DNA of 64,000 bases from G963674835 sp963674835. GTDB taxonomy: Bacteria; Planctomycetota; Planctomycetia; Pirellulales; Thermoguttaceae. Positions 52,646 to 61,639 of the stretch are shown one piece after another. A program made the translations under genes and the position numbers. Location of the stretch: the NCBI GenBank assembly GCA_963674835.2, contig CAXXKC010000003.1:1240001-1304000 (forward strand). The letters run 5' to 3'. Under the pieces are notes generated by a model that had not been told where the DNA came from, did not search any database, and was given only the letters and a program-made list of their open reading frames with translations. Each line of letters opens with the position of its first letter. Positions within the stretch are counted from its first letter, which is position 1.

Positions 52646-54154
52646 CCTGGTTCCGTGAACTTGCTTTGCGTGTGAGCGGGTGAATGGCCTTGTTTTTCAG
52701 AGGATTTCGGCGATGATCGTGGGCAACAGCAGTTCACCCGTAAGGTGAGGCAGTGAGGCCCATGGAATTCATCATCAAACAGACCGACGAGGTCCTCGTT
52801 TCGCACTCGGGGTTGGCCCTGGCCGGAGCCCTGCTGGGACAGGCGTTGCTTCGAAAGCGGCTTAACGACATCTGCCTGGGAGAGCGAAAGCGTCCCGAGG
52901 TGCCGCATGGCGATGTGCTGGTGGCGATGATCGGTCTTTTGTGCCTGGGCAAGAGCGACTACGCCGACATCGAAGCGTATCGCCAAGAAGCATTCTTCCG
53001 GCGAGCGATGGGCCTGACCAAGCTTCCTTCTGAGGAAACGCTCCGGCAACGGATGGACGCTCTGGGGACGACCCCGATTGGGACGTTGCATGAGGAGTCG
53101 GCTCGGATGGTCGCCCGGCACGCCCCGGTCCTGACGCCCTGCCAGGACGACTGGATTGCCTTGGACGTCGACGTATCGCCGTTGGACAACAGCGGCACGA
53201 AGAAGGAGGGAGTGGCGTGGACGTACAAGAATCTGGATGGCTACGCTCCGAACTTCGCCTACTTGGGCCAGGAGGGCTACCTGATTCACTGCGAGTTGCG
53301 CCCCGGCAACCAGCATGTGCAAGAGGGTACACCCGACTTCCTGGACCAAGCCGTTGACTTGGCCAGGCTGATCACGCAGGGCAAGCTTCTGGTGCGGATG
53401 GATGCCGGCAACGACGACGGCGAAAACCTCCGTCGCCTGCGGAAAAAGAAGTACGTGGACTGGATCATCAAGCGCAATCTGCGGAAGGAGTCGGAGGCGG
53501 ACTGGCTGGAGGAGGCTCAGGCGTATGGCACGTGTGAAGAGCCTCGGGTGGGCAAGGAGATCTGGACGGGCGAGACCTGGAAGGAACGGGACGGGAAGCC
53601 GTACCGTGTGGTGTTCGAGGTGATCCAGCGGACGATCACTGCCGAGGGTCAGCGCTTGTTGGTTCCGGAGATCGAGATCTCGACCTGGTGGACCAGTCTG
53701 AAGCTTGCCCCCAAGAAGGTTATCGCCCTGTATCACGAGCACAGCACCAGCGAGCAGTTCCACTCCGAACTGAAATCGGACCTGGACCTGGAGCGTTTAC
53801 CAAGCGGGAAGTTCGCCACCAACGCCTTGATGCTGTCGTTGGGGCTGGTGGCCTACAACGTGTTGCGGCTGTGCGGTCAGACGGCATTGGCCGAAAACAA
53901 GTCCTTGCCGCCGGAAGGGAAGATGCCACTTCCCAAGCCGGTCTCTCGGCGTCGGTTGCGAAGTGTGATCCAAGACCTGATGTACTTCGCCGCCCGACTG
54001 ACTCGGCACTCGAACCGATGGGGCCTGTCGCTGTGGCGAGGCAATCCGTGGAGATCGGTCTGGCAGTGCGTCTACACCTGCTTCTGTCAGCCAAGAGCAC
54101 CAACCACCGGTTGATCTATCCCAAGAACAAGCCATCGAAGCTCACGGATTCAGG
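52646..54154 (+). mobile_element. IS1380-family insertion sequence with GGATA duplication
   Basis: Ends CCTGGTTCCGTGAACTT (left) and CCTGAATCCGTGAGCTT (right, complement), flanked by GGATA at 52641-52645 and 54155-54159. About 1.5 kb. The CCTG tips and short duplication fit IS1380. Confidence 0.85.
52762..54114 (+). CDS. IS1380-family transposase
   Basis: 450 aa from the ATG at 52762 (MEFIIKQTDEVLVSHSGLAL). DDE core with ALDVDVSPLDNSG, LVRMDAGNDDGEN and HSTSEQFHSELKSDLDLERL (final acid). Intact. Confidence 0.92.
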   Translation: MEFIIKQTDEVLVSHSGLALAGALLGQALLRKRLNDICLGERKRPEVPHGDVLVAMIGLLCLGKSDYADIEAYRQEAFFRRAMGLTKLPSEETLRQRMDALGTTPIGTLHEESARMVARHAPVLTPCQDDWIALDVDVSPLDNSGTKKEGVAWTYKNLDGYAPNFAYLGQEGYLIHCELRPGNQHVQEGTPDFLDQAVDLARLITQGKLLVRMDAGNDDGENLRRLRKKKYVDWIIKRNLRKESEADWLEEAQAYGTCEEPRVGKEIWTGETWKERDGKPYRVVFEVIQRTITAEGQRLLVPEIEISTWWTSLKLAPKKVIALYHEHSTSEQFHSELKSDLDLERLPSGKFATNALMLSLGLVAYNVLRLCGQTALAENKSLPPEGKMPLPKPVSRRRLRSVIQDLMYFAARLTRHSNRWGLSLWRGNPWRSVWQCVYTCFCQPRAPTTG

Positions 54155-54340
54155 GGATACACAGTGCGCGACGGGCGTGCTGATCGAGTATCGGGAAAAG
54201 ACATGGTCGTTTCTGATAGAGAATCTTGGTGGCGTTCGCGGCTTTGACACCCGGAACCATGCAGAGACTAGAGGGCATTTCAGAACTGTGATTATTACGT
54301 AAACCGTCGTCGCAGGTTCGCCGTATAGAGACCAGCCGAA
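54155..54340 (-). pseudogene. DUF6308-like gene, 5' part (split by IS1380)
   Basis: Minus frame: SEMPSSLCMVPGVKAANATK, ILYQKRPCLFPILDQHARRA, LC, then the IS. 'PGV..A.ATKIL..KRP.L.PI.D..' is the hallmark of DUF6308-like (HhH-containing) hypothetical proteins. The start codon is not clear; a frame slip may exist near 54300. Confidence 0.45.
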
Positions 54341-54369
54341 AGGAGGCCGCTTACCGCCACGATGGGTAA

Positions 54370-54888
54370 GTGCTTCAGCAGGACACCGGAGAAGTGGAGG
54401 ACTCCCTATGGTATTCGCTGCGAACACCGCATATTGAGCGTTCAGGATCGAATGAATCTGTCTTGGTGGCACATCACTTCTTTGGCTACAAGGTAGGCTA
54501 CTTCGTGGCTGCTATTCTCGATGATATGGTCGCCATCGTGACCTACCTGTTCCTAACCATGGACGGAACGCCTGAAGGGCGAAGGCTACATGAGAGATTG
54601 CGACTCCGGAGACCGGATAAAGAACACTTGGAACTGGACAAACTCAACACCTTTCTCCTGTCAGACATACGAAAAGACGCAGAACTTGCAGAGATCTTTC
54701 GGGAATGTGGCTGTGGACACCTGCTGAATATGGTCAAGGACGCGGAAGTGCCCGACGCATTGAGCGGAAAGGCGGATGAGGTTCGACAGTACGCCAAGAC
54801 CTGGCTCCAGCAGGGCAGGGCCAAGGGCATAAGAGCGAACACACAATCCGATGCAGGACGATGGCTGACCGACGAATCGGCTCCATGA
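54370..54888 (+). CDS. Hypothetical protein
   Basis: 172 aa (start uncertain; downstream Mets exist). A hydrophobic FFGYKVGYFVAAILDDMVAI stretch is followed by charged helices (LHERLRLRRPDKEHLELDKL; LAEIFRECGCGHLLNMVKD). Codon use looks genuine, but I recognise no family. It lies isolated between the IS1380-split gene and the methyltransferase operon, on the opposite strand to both. Confidence 0.45.
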   Translation: MLQQDTGEVEDSLWYSLRTPHIERSGSNESVLVAHHFFGYKVGYFVAAILDDMVAIVTYLFLTMDGTPEGRRLHERLRLRRPDKEHLELDKLNTFLLSDIRKDAELAEIFRECGCGHLLNMVKDAEVPDALSGKADEVRQYAKTWLQQGRAKGIRANTQSDAGRWLTDESAP

Positions 54889-55080
54889 TCTTCCGACTGT
54901 CAATTCGCGACCTCCAACGCCTCGCAACCGCCTTCACCGCCGGCCTTCCCGCCACCACCATCGACTTCGAGAAGGGCAAGGTCCGGGACCGCTATCTCGG
55001 ACTCTCCCCGAAAGCAACTTCGAGATGGGGTTGGGAGGCGGGGGAGCGAATTGGAAGGCGATGAATCGGCGACACCCCCC

Positions 55081-56361
55081 TCACCTCGGCTTCACCTTCC
55101 GCTTCGTCCCACCCGCCAACCGCTTCTGCCCCATCGCCACGCACTGCTCATCGAGATCACATCCGACGAATCGTCGAGAGAGATTTCGGCACGCCAACGC
55201 CGTCGCAAATGTTCCTCCACACGGATCGCACACGAGATCGCCGGGATCGCTGAAGTTCTTGATCAAGTCCTCGATGGTCGCTTGAGGCTGTTGCCAGTCG
55301 TGCAGGTCTTTCTCCTTACCGGGCATGTGCAGTAGGTCCGATTTTCGCCCGCTCGTCCTGCGATACTTCCCACGAGAGAACAACAAGATCGGCTTCCAAT
55401 GGCTGCTGATTCCCAGGGGATGGATTAGATTGCTGTCGTGCCCCCAGGTTGTCGCCAGCGTCCAGCGATAGGTCAGGTGTTGGCTGAACGATTCAAGGTA
55501 GCGGTCGAGATGGTACTGCCCGACGAAACAGAGGAAGAGCCCGCCTTCAACGAGGACCTCACCAGCGAACCTACCGAGGTCGTCCAATTCGGGGAGGAAA
55601 TCTTTGCTGTATGGGATGTCGGTCAGGACGAGGTGGACGGAGTTGGCGCGAAGCCGTGCTGTTTCTTGGAGCTGCTGGAAGGGGCAGTGGTAGATTCTGA
55701 TGGCGTCTTTGGGCGAAGGGGTAACGACGCTGCCGTTGAACACTCTCTCATTGTTGTACCGGTGGGCACGGCGACTGGCGGTGGTAGTGTCAAGAATCCT
55801 GCCGTTGCAGGACGGGGGCAGGCGTTTGGCGACCTGCTGGGCGACGCGAAGTTCAGTCGGGGTGTTGGCGATGATCCGGCTGCATTGGGCAGCATACATC
55901 TTGCCATCCCGAGCCCGCAGCTTCTTCAGCCTCGGAATTTCCGACCCTGCCTCAAGCCGCTTTCGGGTAGCGGCCACGGTTTTGTCGTCCACGCCGAGGA
56001 TTTCAGCGAGCCAGCAGTTAGCAATGTCCGGCGTCCGCTTGAGTTCCTGTTCGATCAGGGCTTGCTTCTGCTTTGTGGTCAGGTGTCGGCGTTTGACATT
56101 CAACGCGATGGCGAGATGCCGCTTCTCCTCATCTGAAAGCCCAGACATCACCGTGATGGGGTACCGTTTGATGCCAAGTTCCCGAATGGCACGCTCCCGC
56201 TGATGCCCGTCGAGGGTATTGCCTTTCTCGTCCTGGATGACCGCACACTGAACGCCACGCAGGGCGATATCGGCCTTGAGCGCCTCGAACTCCTCTGGGG
56301 GCAGGTCGGGCAGGACCTGATATTTGGGTCTGCGGTTCGTTCGCTTTGCGGTGGTGATCAT
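55081..56361 (-). CDS. ParB/Srx-like N-terminal domain fused to a DNA methyltransferase
   Basis: 426 aa. Residues about 10-110 are ParB-nuclease-like (VLPDLPPEEFEALKADIALR; LDGHQRERAIRELGI), followed by an HTH (CWLAEILGVDDKTVAATRKRL). The C-terminal half is an N6-adenine/N4-cytosine methyltransferase with LTDIPYSKDF (motif IV, DPPY variant) and DPCGGTFATALACR (motif I), beta order. Known in phages and integrative elements, where ParB-methylase fusions modify element DNA. Last gene of the methyltransferase operon. Confidence 0.85.
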   Translation of the reverse strand: MITTAKRTNRRPKYQVLPDLPPEEFEALKADIALRGVQCAVIQDEKGNTLDGHQRERAIRELGIKRYPITVMSGLSDEEKRHLAIALNVKRRHLTTKQKQALIEQELKRTPDIANCWLAEILGVDDKTVAATRKRLEAGSEIPRLKKLRARDGKMYAAQCSRIIANTPTELRVAQQVAKRLPPSCNGRILDTTTASRRAHRYNNERVFNGSVVTPSPKDAIRIYHCPFQQLQETARLRANSVHLVLTDIPYSKDFLPELDDLGRFAGEVLVEGGLFLCFVGQYHLDRYLESFSQHLTYRWTLATTWGHDSNLIHPLGISSHWKPILLFSRGKYRRTSGRKSDLLHMPGKEKDLHDWQQPQATIEDLIKNFSDPGDLVCDPCGGTFATALACRNLSRRFVGCDLDEQCVAMGQKRLAGGTKRKVKPR

Positions 56362-56470
56362 GGTGGTCGGTATCGATGGCGATCCTTTGAAGTGATGATG
56401 GGCGAATTATACCAGAGCGGAACTGGCCCGGACCTCCTCCGATGATTTGTTCATTGCAGTGTCCTTTCGT

Positions 56471-57619
56471 TCATCCCGTTGGATCTTCCATTTGTGCCAA
56501 AGTCGGTTCGATTTCGGCGATTGTCGCTCTGTCGCGCCCACTGCCCGATGCAAGCGGGTAAGCAGCTGCAAGTTCTCCCTTCATTACTGCCGCGTCATCA
56601 TGCAAATCGTCGTATACCCTCCGTTTGATCGCTTCCCATCGCTGCCGGGCGTGCGTCATTGCGGCGGGGTTGCTGTCGCAAGCGATGCACTTGCGTCCCT
56701 TATTGTGGCAAGCCTCCAGGATAGTACAGGTACCGGCGAGTGGATCGAGTACCAGGTCGCCTTCGCTCGAAAACATCTCCAGGAGATGCTCCAGAAGAGG
56801 CAGCGATTGTTCCCAATAGTCCCTGCCCTTTTCTCGTGGGAAGGCGGGCAGCATATCCTGGATCTTGTGTTCACTCCTCCATTCTCCCTTGGCGAATAGC
56901 ACCACCGGCTTCCAGTCTTGTTGGATGCCGCGGCGGTTGATACTCCGGCAGCTGCCAGCTGCATACGGGTGACAGAACGTCCAAAGGTAGTTGATGTGCT
57001 TCGCCTCCATCTCCCGGAGCAAGTGGTTTAAGAACATATTGCCGTAATAGAATACGGCGCGTCCACCCGGCTTCAGCGCTCGTGCCACGAAGCCTGCCAA
57101 GGTGGGCATCTGCGTGAGCCATTCCTGCAAGTACGGCGGATCGGTCAGCAGCAGGTCTACCGTTTCCGGCTTGACGCCGCCCAACTGTTCCAGATCCTCG
57201 AATCGGCAGTTATACACACGGAGGCTTTCGTTAGGGGTGAAGCAGGAGTGATCGGGCGGATGGGGCGTGTCGTACTCGACGGTCTTTTTCCTCTTCCGCA
57301 TCGCATAAGCCCGTTCGACCGACAGCTGCTGGCAGTCCGCTCGGCGGCTGAAGGTCTGCTTGATCCTCATCGCCTTCGTCGCGCGGGTGCGCTCGATGCC
57401 CATGCGCGCTAGCTTCCGCTCCCACTCACCATGCTTCCCGTAGAGTTCCCGCAGTTTCAACAACGCCGCCCCGAGGTCCCAATACAGACCAGTGATATAG
57501 GCTCCTGCCTCGTTGATCTTGCCGTTGCGGTCGATGGCGAGTTGCTCAGCGACAGCCGGGTCCAGATTGTCGATAGCGTCGTTGTCAAAAGATTCGCACC
57601 GCATCTTTTCCCTACTCAT
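56471..57619 (-). CDS. DUF3102-like domain fused to a DNA methyltransferase
   Basis: 382 aa. N-terminal GLYWDLGAALLKLRELYGKHGEWERKL resembles DUF3102 (phage-linked helical domain), and a MTase domain follows: LLTDPPYLQEW (motif IV), then DPLAGTCTILEACHNKGRKC (motif I region), beta order. It differs from the ParB fusion in its N-terminus, but the C-terminal halves share the same plan. Target DNA site unknown. It may act as an anti-restriction or regulatory modification enzyme. Confidence 0.85.
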   Translation of the reverse strand: MSREKMRCESFDNDAIDNLDPAVAEQLAIDRNGKINEAGAYITGLYWDLGAALLKLRELYGKHGEWERKLARMGIERTRATKAMRIKQTFSRRADCQQLSVERAYAMRKRKKTVEYDTPHPPDHSCFTPNESLRVYNCRFEDLEQLGGVKPETVDLLLTDPPYLQEWLTQMPTLAGFVARALKPGGRAVFYYGNMFLNHLLREMEAKHINYLWTFCHPYAAGSCRSINRRGIQQDWKPVVLFAKGEWRSEHKIQDMLPAFPREKGRDYWEQSLPLLEHLLEMFSSEGDLVLDPLAGTCTILEACHNKGRKCIACDSNPAAMTHARQRWEAIKRRVYDDLHDDAAVMKGELAAAYPLASGSGRDRATIAEIEPTLAQMEDPTG

Positions 57620-57700
57620 GGGTTGATCGTTCCATCCGTTGCTCCGCGACCAGGGCTGTGGTGCCCGAGCCGTGGACGCACTTCATTCGGGGTTCTTTTT
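57620..57700 (-). pseudogene. Fragment of a methyltransferase motif-I region
   Basis: The minus frame HGSGTTALVAEQRMERST repeats the GSGTTALVAERLGCD region of the gene at 58344-59999. A third partial copy of the same region lies at 58320-58411. These are traces of recombination among methyltransferase genes. Confidence 0.5.
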
Positions 57701-57718
57701 TCGTGTCTCGAACTTCGA

Positions 57719-58243
57719 CTACAGCAGTTCACTGCCCTCGTACTGCTCCTCGTCCCACTCTTCATACGGTCCGCGAATGTCGGCGCAGAACGTCCCGTTC
57801 GCAAGAATCATCATGCCACACTCCCCCGCGCCGCTCTCGGTATAGATCGCGGTGAGTTCGAGAAACGGAAATAGCTTGCTGAGCGCGACAAGGACCGGGA
57901 CGGGCGAACACCCGGATGTCCAGTATGAGATCAACGCACGATATTCCTTGTGATAGATCAGTTTTGATCCGGACGCATTCTCGCTTGTCCCCCAGTGACC
58001 TTGCGAGACAAACACGTCCCTTTCGTGATCGAACTCGCCCGCACGCCAATCTAACAGCGTTCGAGAGCCCGTTTGCGCCAGCTTCTCCTCCTCGGACGCG
58101 TCCGTAGACAGAATCGGCGGCTCTGGGACTATCTTGGCGAAGTCGATCACCTCGCGTTCATTTCTGATCGTCTTCAGACACTGCTTCACCGTCGCGATGT
58201 CACAGCCCAGTATTGCAAGTTCGTTCCAGCACAAATTAGACAT
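57719..58243 (-). CDS. DUF1281/Api92-like phage-type protein
   Basis: 174 aa from the ATG at 58243 (MSNLCWNELAILGCDIATVK), with GCAGGAGGTCATT upstream. The 'N.L.I.G....V..CL..I......IDFAKI(V/I)P.PP' opening and a WGTSENASGS core fit the Api92/DUF1281 family of phages and mobile elements. Function unknown; embedded in the methyltransferase operon. Confidence 0.65.
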   Translation of the reverse strand: MSNLCWNELAILGCDIATVKQCLKTIRNEREVIDFAKIVPEPPILSTDASEEEKLAQTGSRTLLDWRAGEFDHERDVFVSQGHWGTSENASGSKLIYHKEYRALISYWTSGCSPVPVLVALSKLFPFLELTAIYTESGAGECGMMILANGTFCADIRGPYEEWDEEQYEGSELL

Positions 58244-58252
58244 AATGACCTC

Positions 58253-58319
58253 CTGCGGCGTCTTCGAGTTTCGAGGGCTTTCGTAATTCAGCCACACTCG
58301 TTTTCTGCTCAACAACAAC
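58253..58319. repeat. 67-bp direct repeat, copy 1
   Basis: Identical to 58412-58478 (starts CTGCGGCGTCTTCGAG, ends CTCAACAACAAC), period 159. Between the copies lies a diverged piece of methyltransferase motif I. Confidence 0.8.
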
Positions 58320-58343
58320 CGCTCCGTCGCCTGCTGGGCGTGC

Positions 58344-59999
58344 TCAGGCTTCAGTTCGATCCCGACGCTGTCGCACCCCATTCGCTCCGCGACCACGGCT
58401 GTCCGCACGGTCTGCGGCGTCTTCGAGTTTCGAGGGCTTTCGTAATTCAGCCACACTCGTTTTCTGCTCAACAACAACAATCGTGTCGTAGTGCGACCGT
58501 CCGTGGCACACCAGCAGGATCTCCAGTATCTGATATCCGCGACGACACCCGAAGGCGCAAGAATTCCATCCAAAGGAGATTGCGATCCCGTTAGGTCGGA
58601 GCAGAGCAGTGAGCGAGTCCTTGACCCCAGCAAACAGGACCTGGGCTTCACGCTGCGACAGGTGAGCGCCGATGCTCTGATAGCAGAGCTTAGCTTGGTG
58701 CGCGGAATAAGGAGGGTCACATAGAACAACATCCGCGACGACACCCTGTCGGGACAGCAGGTTGCAGAAATCCGCGGCATGCATGTGATACCGCGCACTG
58801 GTCTGTGGATTGAGGTCGTTGGTCCAGGTGGCGACCGTGGAATTGCGGGCGAACGGGTCGACTACTGTGTCCGATGTTGTGATATACCGCGAAAGCAACT
58901 CCCGAATCGGCTTGATCGTGAAAGTCTCGTGGCTCGGCATGGCCCATTGTCGCGACATGGTGATTGCCGAATCCATCGGCAGCACCTTTCCTCGCTCCAG
59001 GCGCACCCGCCCTTTGTCGCCTTCGTCCAGCGGCTTTGCCTTCGTGCCTAGTCGTTTCGCACGCGCCTTTAGTATCCGCTCCGTCGCCTGCTGGGCGTAC
59101 TCCGCGTTCAACTCGATCCCAATGAAGTCGCACCCCAGTCGCTCCGCGACCAGGGCTGTGGTTCCAGAACCGAGGAATGGGTCCAGCACGCGTCCGCCTG
59201 GCGGACAACCAGCGTCAATACATATGCTCACCAAGTCCTCGGGAAAAGGAGCAAAGTGTGGCCCACGGTAGCCCGCTGTGGAGATTCTTTGGACACACCT
59301 CATGTTGGCTCCGTCCGCGTTGAAAACATCCCGGCTGTTGCCGTTGGCGCGGTCAAGGTGCATCGAATGGACGCTCCGTCCCGGCACTATCAAGTTCTTG
59401 GAGATGCGCTCCAGTACTCTAACGGGGGCTTGAACGGGGTGCCCCGGATCGCACTTGTGTCTACCAGGAGTGAACTTCTCCCCGTTCTCGATGAACCTCT
59501 TGCACCTTGTTAGCGTTTTCTCCGAGTAAGGACGCACCTGTCGCTTGAAGTAGTACCGAGGCCCCTTGGTGCAAAGGAAGAGTGGTTCATAATCCACGGT
59601 AAAACGGTCATGTACGCTTTCGGGCATGCAGTCCGGCTTCCACCACACAAGGACATTGCGGATGATCCAGCCGCGGTCTGCCATCGCAATGGCGACACGG
59701 TACGGCAGGAGGCAAAGGGACTTGTTCGGCAGTTCGCTGCTATTGCGAGTGAGGTACGTGTCTCCGAGATTCAACCAGAAAGTGCCGTGGGGTGCGAGAA
59801 CCCGATAGACCTCGTCGATCACCAGTAATAGACTGTCAATATATTCCTGAATGGTCGGCTCCCTGCCGATCTCCTGGGGACCCGCGCTGTAGTCTCGCTT
59901 CAGCCAGTAAGGTGGGGACGTGACACAGCAGTTGATTGACTCGTCTCGGATCAACCGCAGCTTCTCCCGTGCATCGCCTACTGCGATCCTAGTAGCCAC
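58344..59999 (-). CDS. Two-domain DNA methyltransferase
   Basis: 551 aa from the GTG at 59999 (VATRIAVGDAREKLRLIRDE), with GGAGGTGTGAG upstream; the longer upstream frame is out of character. Domain 1 (about 1-330): TSPPYWLKRDY (motif IV) and later DPFLGSGTTALVAERLGCDF (motif I), the beta order of N4-cytosine/N6-adenine enzymes. Domain 2 (about 370-510) has VLCDPPYSAHQAKLCY and resembles a second methyltransferase. The C-terminal 30 residues run into a recombined repeat. It starts 2 nt after the previous gene's stop. Confidence 0.85.
   Translation of the reverse strand: MATRIAVGDAREKLRLIRDESINCCVTSPPYWLKRDYSAGPQEIGREPTIQEYIDSLLLVIDEVYRVLAPHGTFWLNLGDTYLTRNSSELPNKSLCLLPYRVAIAMADRGWIIRNVLVWWKPDCMPESVHDRFTVDYEPLFLCTKGPRYYFKRQVRPYSEKTLTRCKRFIENGEKFTPGRHKCDPGHPVQAPVRVLERISKNLIVPGRSVHSMHLDRANGNSRDVFNADGANMRCVQRISTAGYRGPHFAPFPEDLVSICIDAGCPPGGRVLDPFLGSGTTALVAERLGCDFIGIELNAEYAQQATERILKARAKRLGTKAKPLDEGDKGRVRLERGKVLPMDSAITMSRQWAMPSHETFTIKPIRELLSRYITTSDTVVDPFARNSTVATWTNDLNPQTSARYHMHAADFCNLLSRQGVVADVVLCDPPYSAHQAKLCYQSIGAHLSQREAQVLFAGVKDSLTALLRPNGIAISFGWNSCAFGCRRGYQILEILLVCHGRSHYDTIVVVEQKTSVAELRKPSKLEDAADRADSRGRGANGVRQRRDRTEA
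58412..58478. repeat. 67-bp direct repeat, copy 2
   Basis: Identical to 58253-58319. It overlaps the 3' end of the two-domain methyltransferase, encoding the VEQKTSVAELRKPSKLEDAA stretch there; in copy 1 the same DNA is read, if at all, in another frame. Confidence 0.8.
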
Positions 60000-60000
60000 C

Positions 60001-60714
60001 TCACACCTCCGCGAAGGCCGCCTCGAATGTCTCTGGTACGTGGGCTTTGATCTGCTCCACGGCTCGGTCGATTGCCTCATCACCGAGCAACTCCTTAATC
60101 CGAATGCCCAGCCGGACAAACTCATCCACGAGTACTCGCGGCTCCGGAAACACCTGAGGTGGCTCCTCGGGCGTAGGGAGTTGCTGGCCGCCGTCGTTCG
60201 TCCGCACGGTCGGCGTCTTCGGTTTTCGAGGCTGTTTGGCGGGAAGCGTCCTCAGTATCGCCCGTAACGAAGAGAATGCCGCAGCCTGATCGCACGTATA
60301 GAGCTTGGCAATCTGTTCGGCACGCCATGCCGTGGTGTTGTCGATGTCCTCCTGCCGAAGAAAGTGCCTCACCTCTTCGTTACCGATGCGCTTGCGAACC
60401 TCGGTGAGGAAAGTGCCAAGCCTGTGATAGCGGGTGGGGTAACGGGCGTCGAGGGCGCGAATCGCCGCGCATTCATCCCTCATGCCAGCGAGGAGTGCCT
60501 GGTCGTCGAGATCTTCCAAAGGGCCCGGCGAAGTTTCACGCGTGAAACTGTCGGTAGTCTGGGGGGAACCGCCTTCCGCAGGCGATGCGTTATCGGCATG
60601 GCTTGCCAGGGAGTCAGCACGAGCGTCCAATCGCACGGCTTTGGTCGGATCGGTCGGATCGATGGCAAGACCAACTTTGGCAAGCTCACGCTCGTTCTTG
60701 ACATGGACAGCCAT
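60001..60714 (-). CDS. Hypothetical protein, first gene of methyltransferase operon
   Basis: 237 aa from the ATG at 60714 (MAVHVKNERELAKVGLAIDP), with GGAGGACAGATAACA upstream. Helical middle (LRDECAAIRALDARYPTRYHRL; RQEDIDNTTAWRAEQIAKLYT), then a basic linker (KQPRKPKTPTVRTN) and a helical C-terminus. Looks like DUF3102-type or regulatory helper proteins, but I cannot assign it. The GTG of the methyltransferase follows its stop after 1 nt. Confidence 0.6.
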   Translation of the reverse strand: MAVHVKNERELAKVGLAIDPTDPTKAVRLDARADSLASHADNASPAEGGSPQTTDSFTRETSPGPLEDLDDQALLAGMRDECAAIRALDARYPTRYHRLGTFLTEVRKRIGNEEVRHFLRQEDIDNTTAWRAEQIAKLYTCDQAAAFSSLRAILRTLPAKQPRKPKTPTVRTNDGGQQLPTPEEPPQVFPEPRVLVDEFVRLGIRIKELLGDEAIDRAVEQIKAHVPETFEAAFAEV

Positions 60715-60918
60715 TGTTATCTGTCCTCCACACCATCCTGTCGTTTGCGACCTCGTTTTGGCGGCGGACACCTACCGCGTCCAGCCGCGCCCCGAGGGGG
60801 ATGTCCCCATCCCACAGCCATGCTGTGCCAGTCGCAGACCATCAACGTGCATTTGAGCTACTCCGTGATGAGGTATCAGGATCACTGCCCCGCCAGCTTC
60901 TGTCTGACGATGTATGAA

Positions 60919-60947
60919 ATCCTACCGATGGCAACGATACCTGTCAA
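60919..60947 (-). promoter_or_regulatory. Sigma-70-like promoter of methyltransferase operon
   Basis: Minus strand: TTGACA, 17-bp spacer, TAGGAT (4/6). About 200 nt of 5' leader to the first ATG. It faces away from the small plus-strand ORF. Confidence 0.5.
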
Positions 60948-60978
60948 GCTTTCGTAACGAACGACTTATAAACGTATC

Positions 60979-61185
60979 ATGGGCAATATGTGTCCGCACT
61001 GGAAGCACAGTTGGTACGTCGCGACCCGACCGACAGGCGGCGGCGTTCTGGTTGAGGAGTGCAGATGTGTGCCAAAAAACAGGGTCAAACACCGCGTGTT
61101 GGCGGAGTGCCAGCCAGCGGGCGGTTGGTGGCGCACATGTGTCATTCGGCGAGTGTCTGATCAATCTATAATAACGTTATCTTGA
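60979..61185 (+). CDS. Possible small zinc-ribbon-like protein
   Basis: 68 aa, MGNMCPHWKHSWYVATRPTG, GGVLVEECRCVP, ending IITLS. 'C.HW.H.W......GG...E.C..C....H' looks like a degenerate zinc-ribbon pattern of small mobile-element proteins. It is divergent from the methyltransferase operon, with AT-rich sequence upstream. No ribosome site is evident, so low confidence. Confidence 0.3.
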   Translation: MGNMCPHWKHSWYVATRPTGGGVLVEECRCVPKNRVKHRVLAECQPAGGWWRTCVIRRVSDQSIITLS

Positions 61186-61639
61186 TGAATGTGTGAATCT
61201 AACATATTGTCATCTTGTAAAACGAACTACTGTATTAAGAAAGATGAATCGCACGACTTCCATCGGAAAGCACGAGTTCCCAGCAATCATCGGGAAAACG
61301 CAGTGGAAACCCAACCGGCATTCCAGAGGTGGTCTTGCAGAACTCGGCGGCGCGATCAGGAGGTGTGGGCGGCGATTGCGATTCCATAGAGACTGCGTCG
61401 AAGGCGGGACATTCTTCAAGAAACACTGCGACGGCAATCGTTTCTTCTCCCTCGGTACCACATCTCCTGTGGTGGACGCGCCAGCAACGATTTGCGGGAA
61501 CCTCGCGGCGGAAGTCCAAGGTCTAATGGCTTCGCCGGGTCGTCGATTGCCCCCTTGAACAGGGAGCGGCCGAGCGGCTGCCACCCGATAGGGGCAGGTT
61601 TGGGAGGGCTTTCAGAAACTCGGAAATCTGGAAAGTCGG

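Larger units (their letters stand above)
60715..61639. other. Divergent intergenic region
   Basis: About 925 nt. On the minus side it holds a promoter (60919-60947) for the methyltransferase operon. On the plus side it holds one possible small gene (60979-61185). The rest (61200-61639) has no credible gene. Confidence 0.4.

Noticed and set aside
58253..58478. CRISPR-like array
   Set aside because: Only two repeats, 67 bp long and coding-derived, with one 92-bp spacer that is itself methyltransferase sequence; no cas genes in the window.
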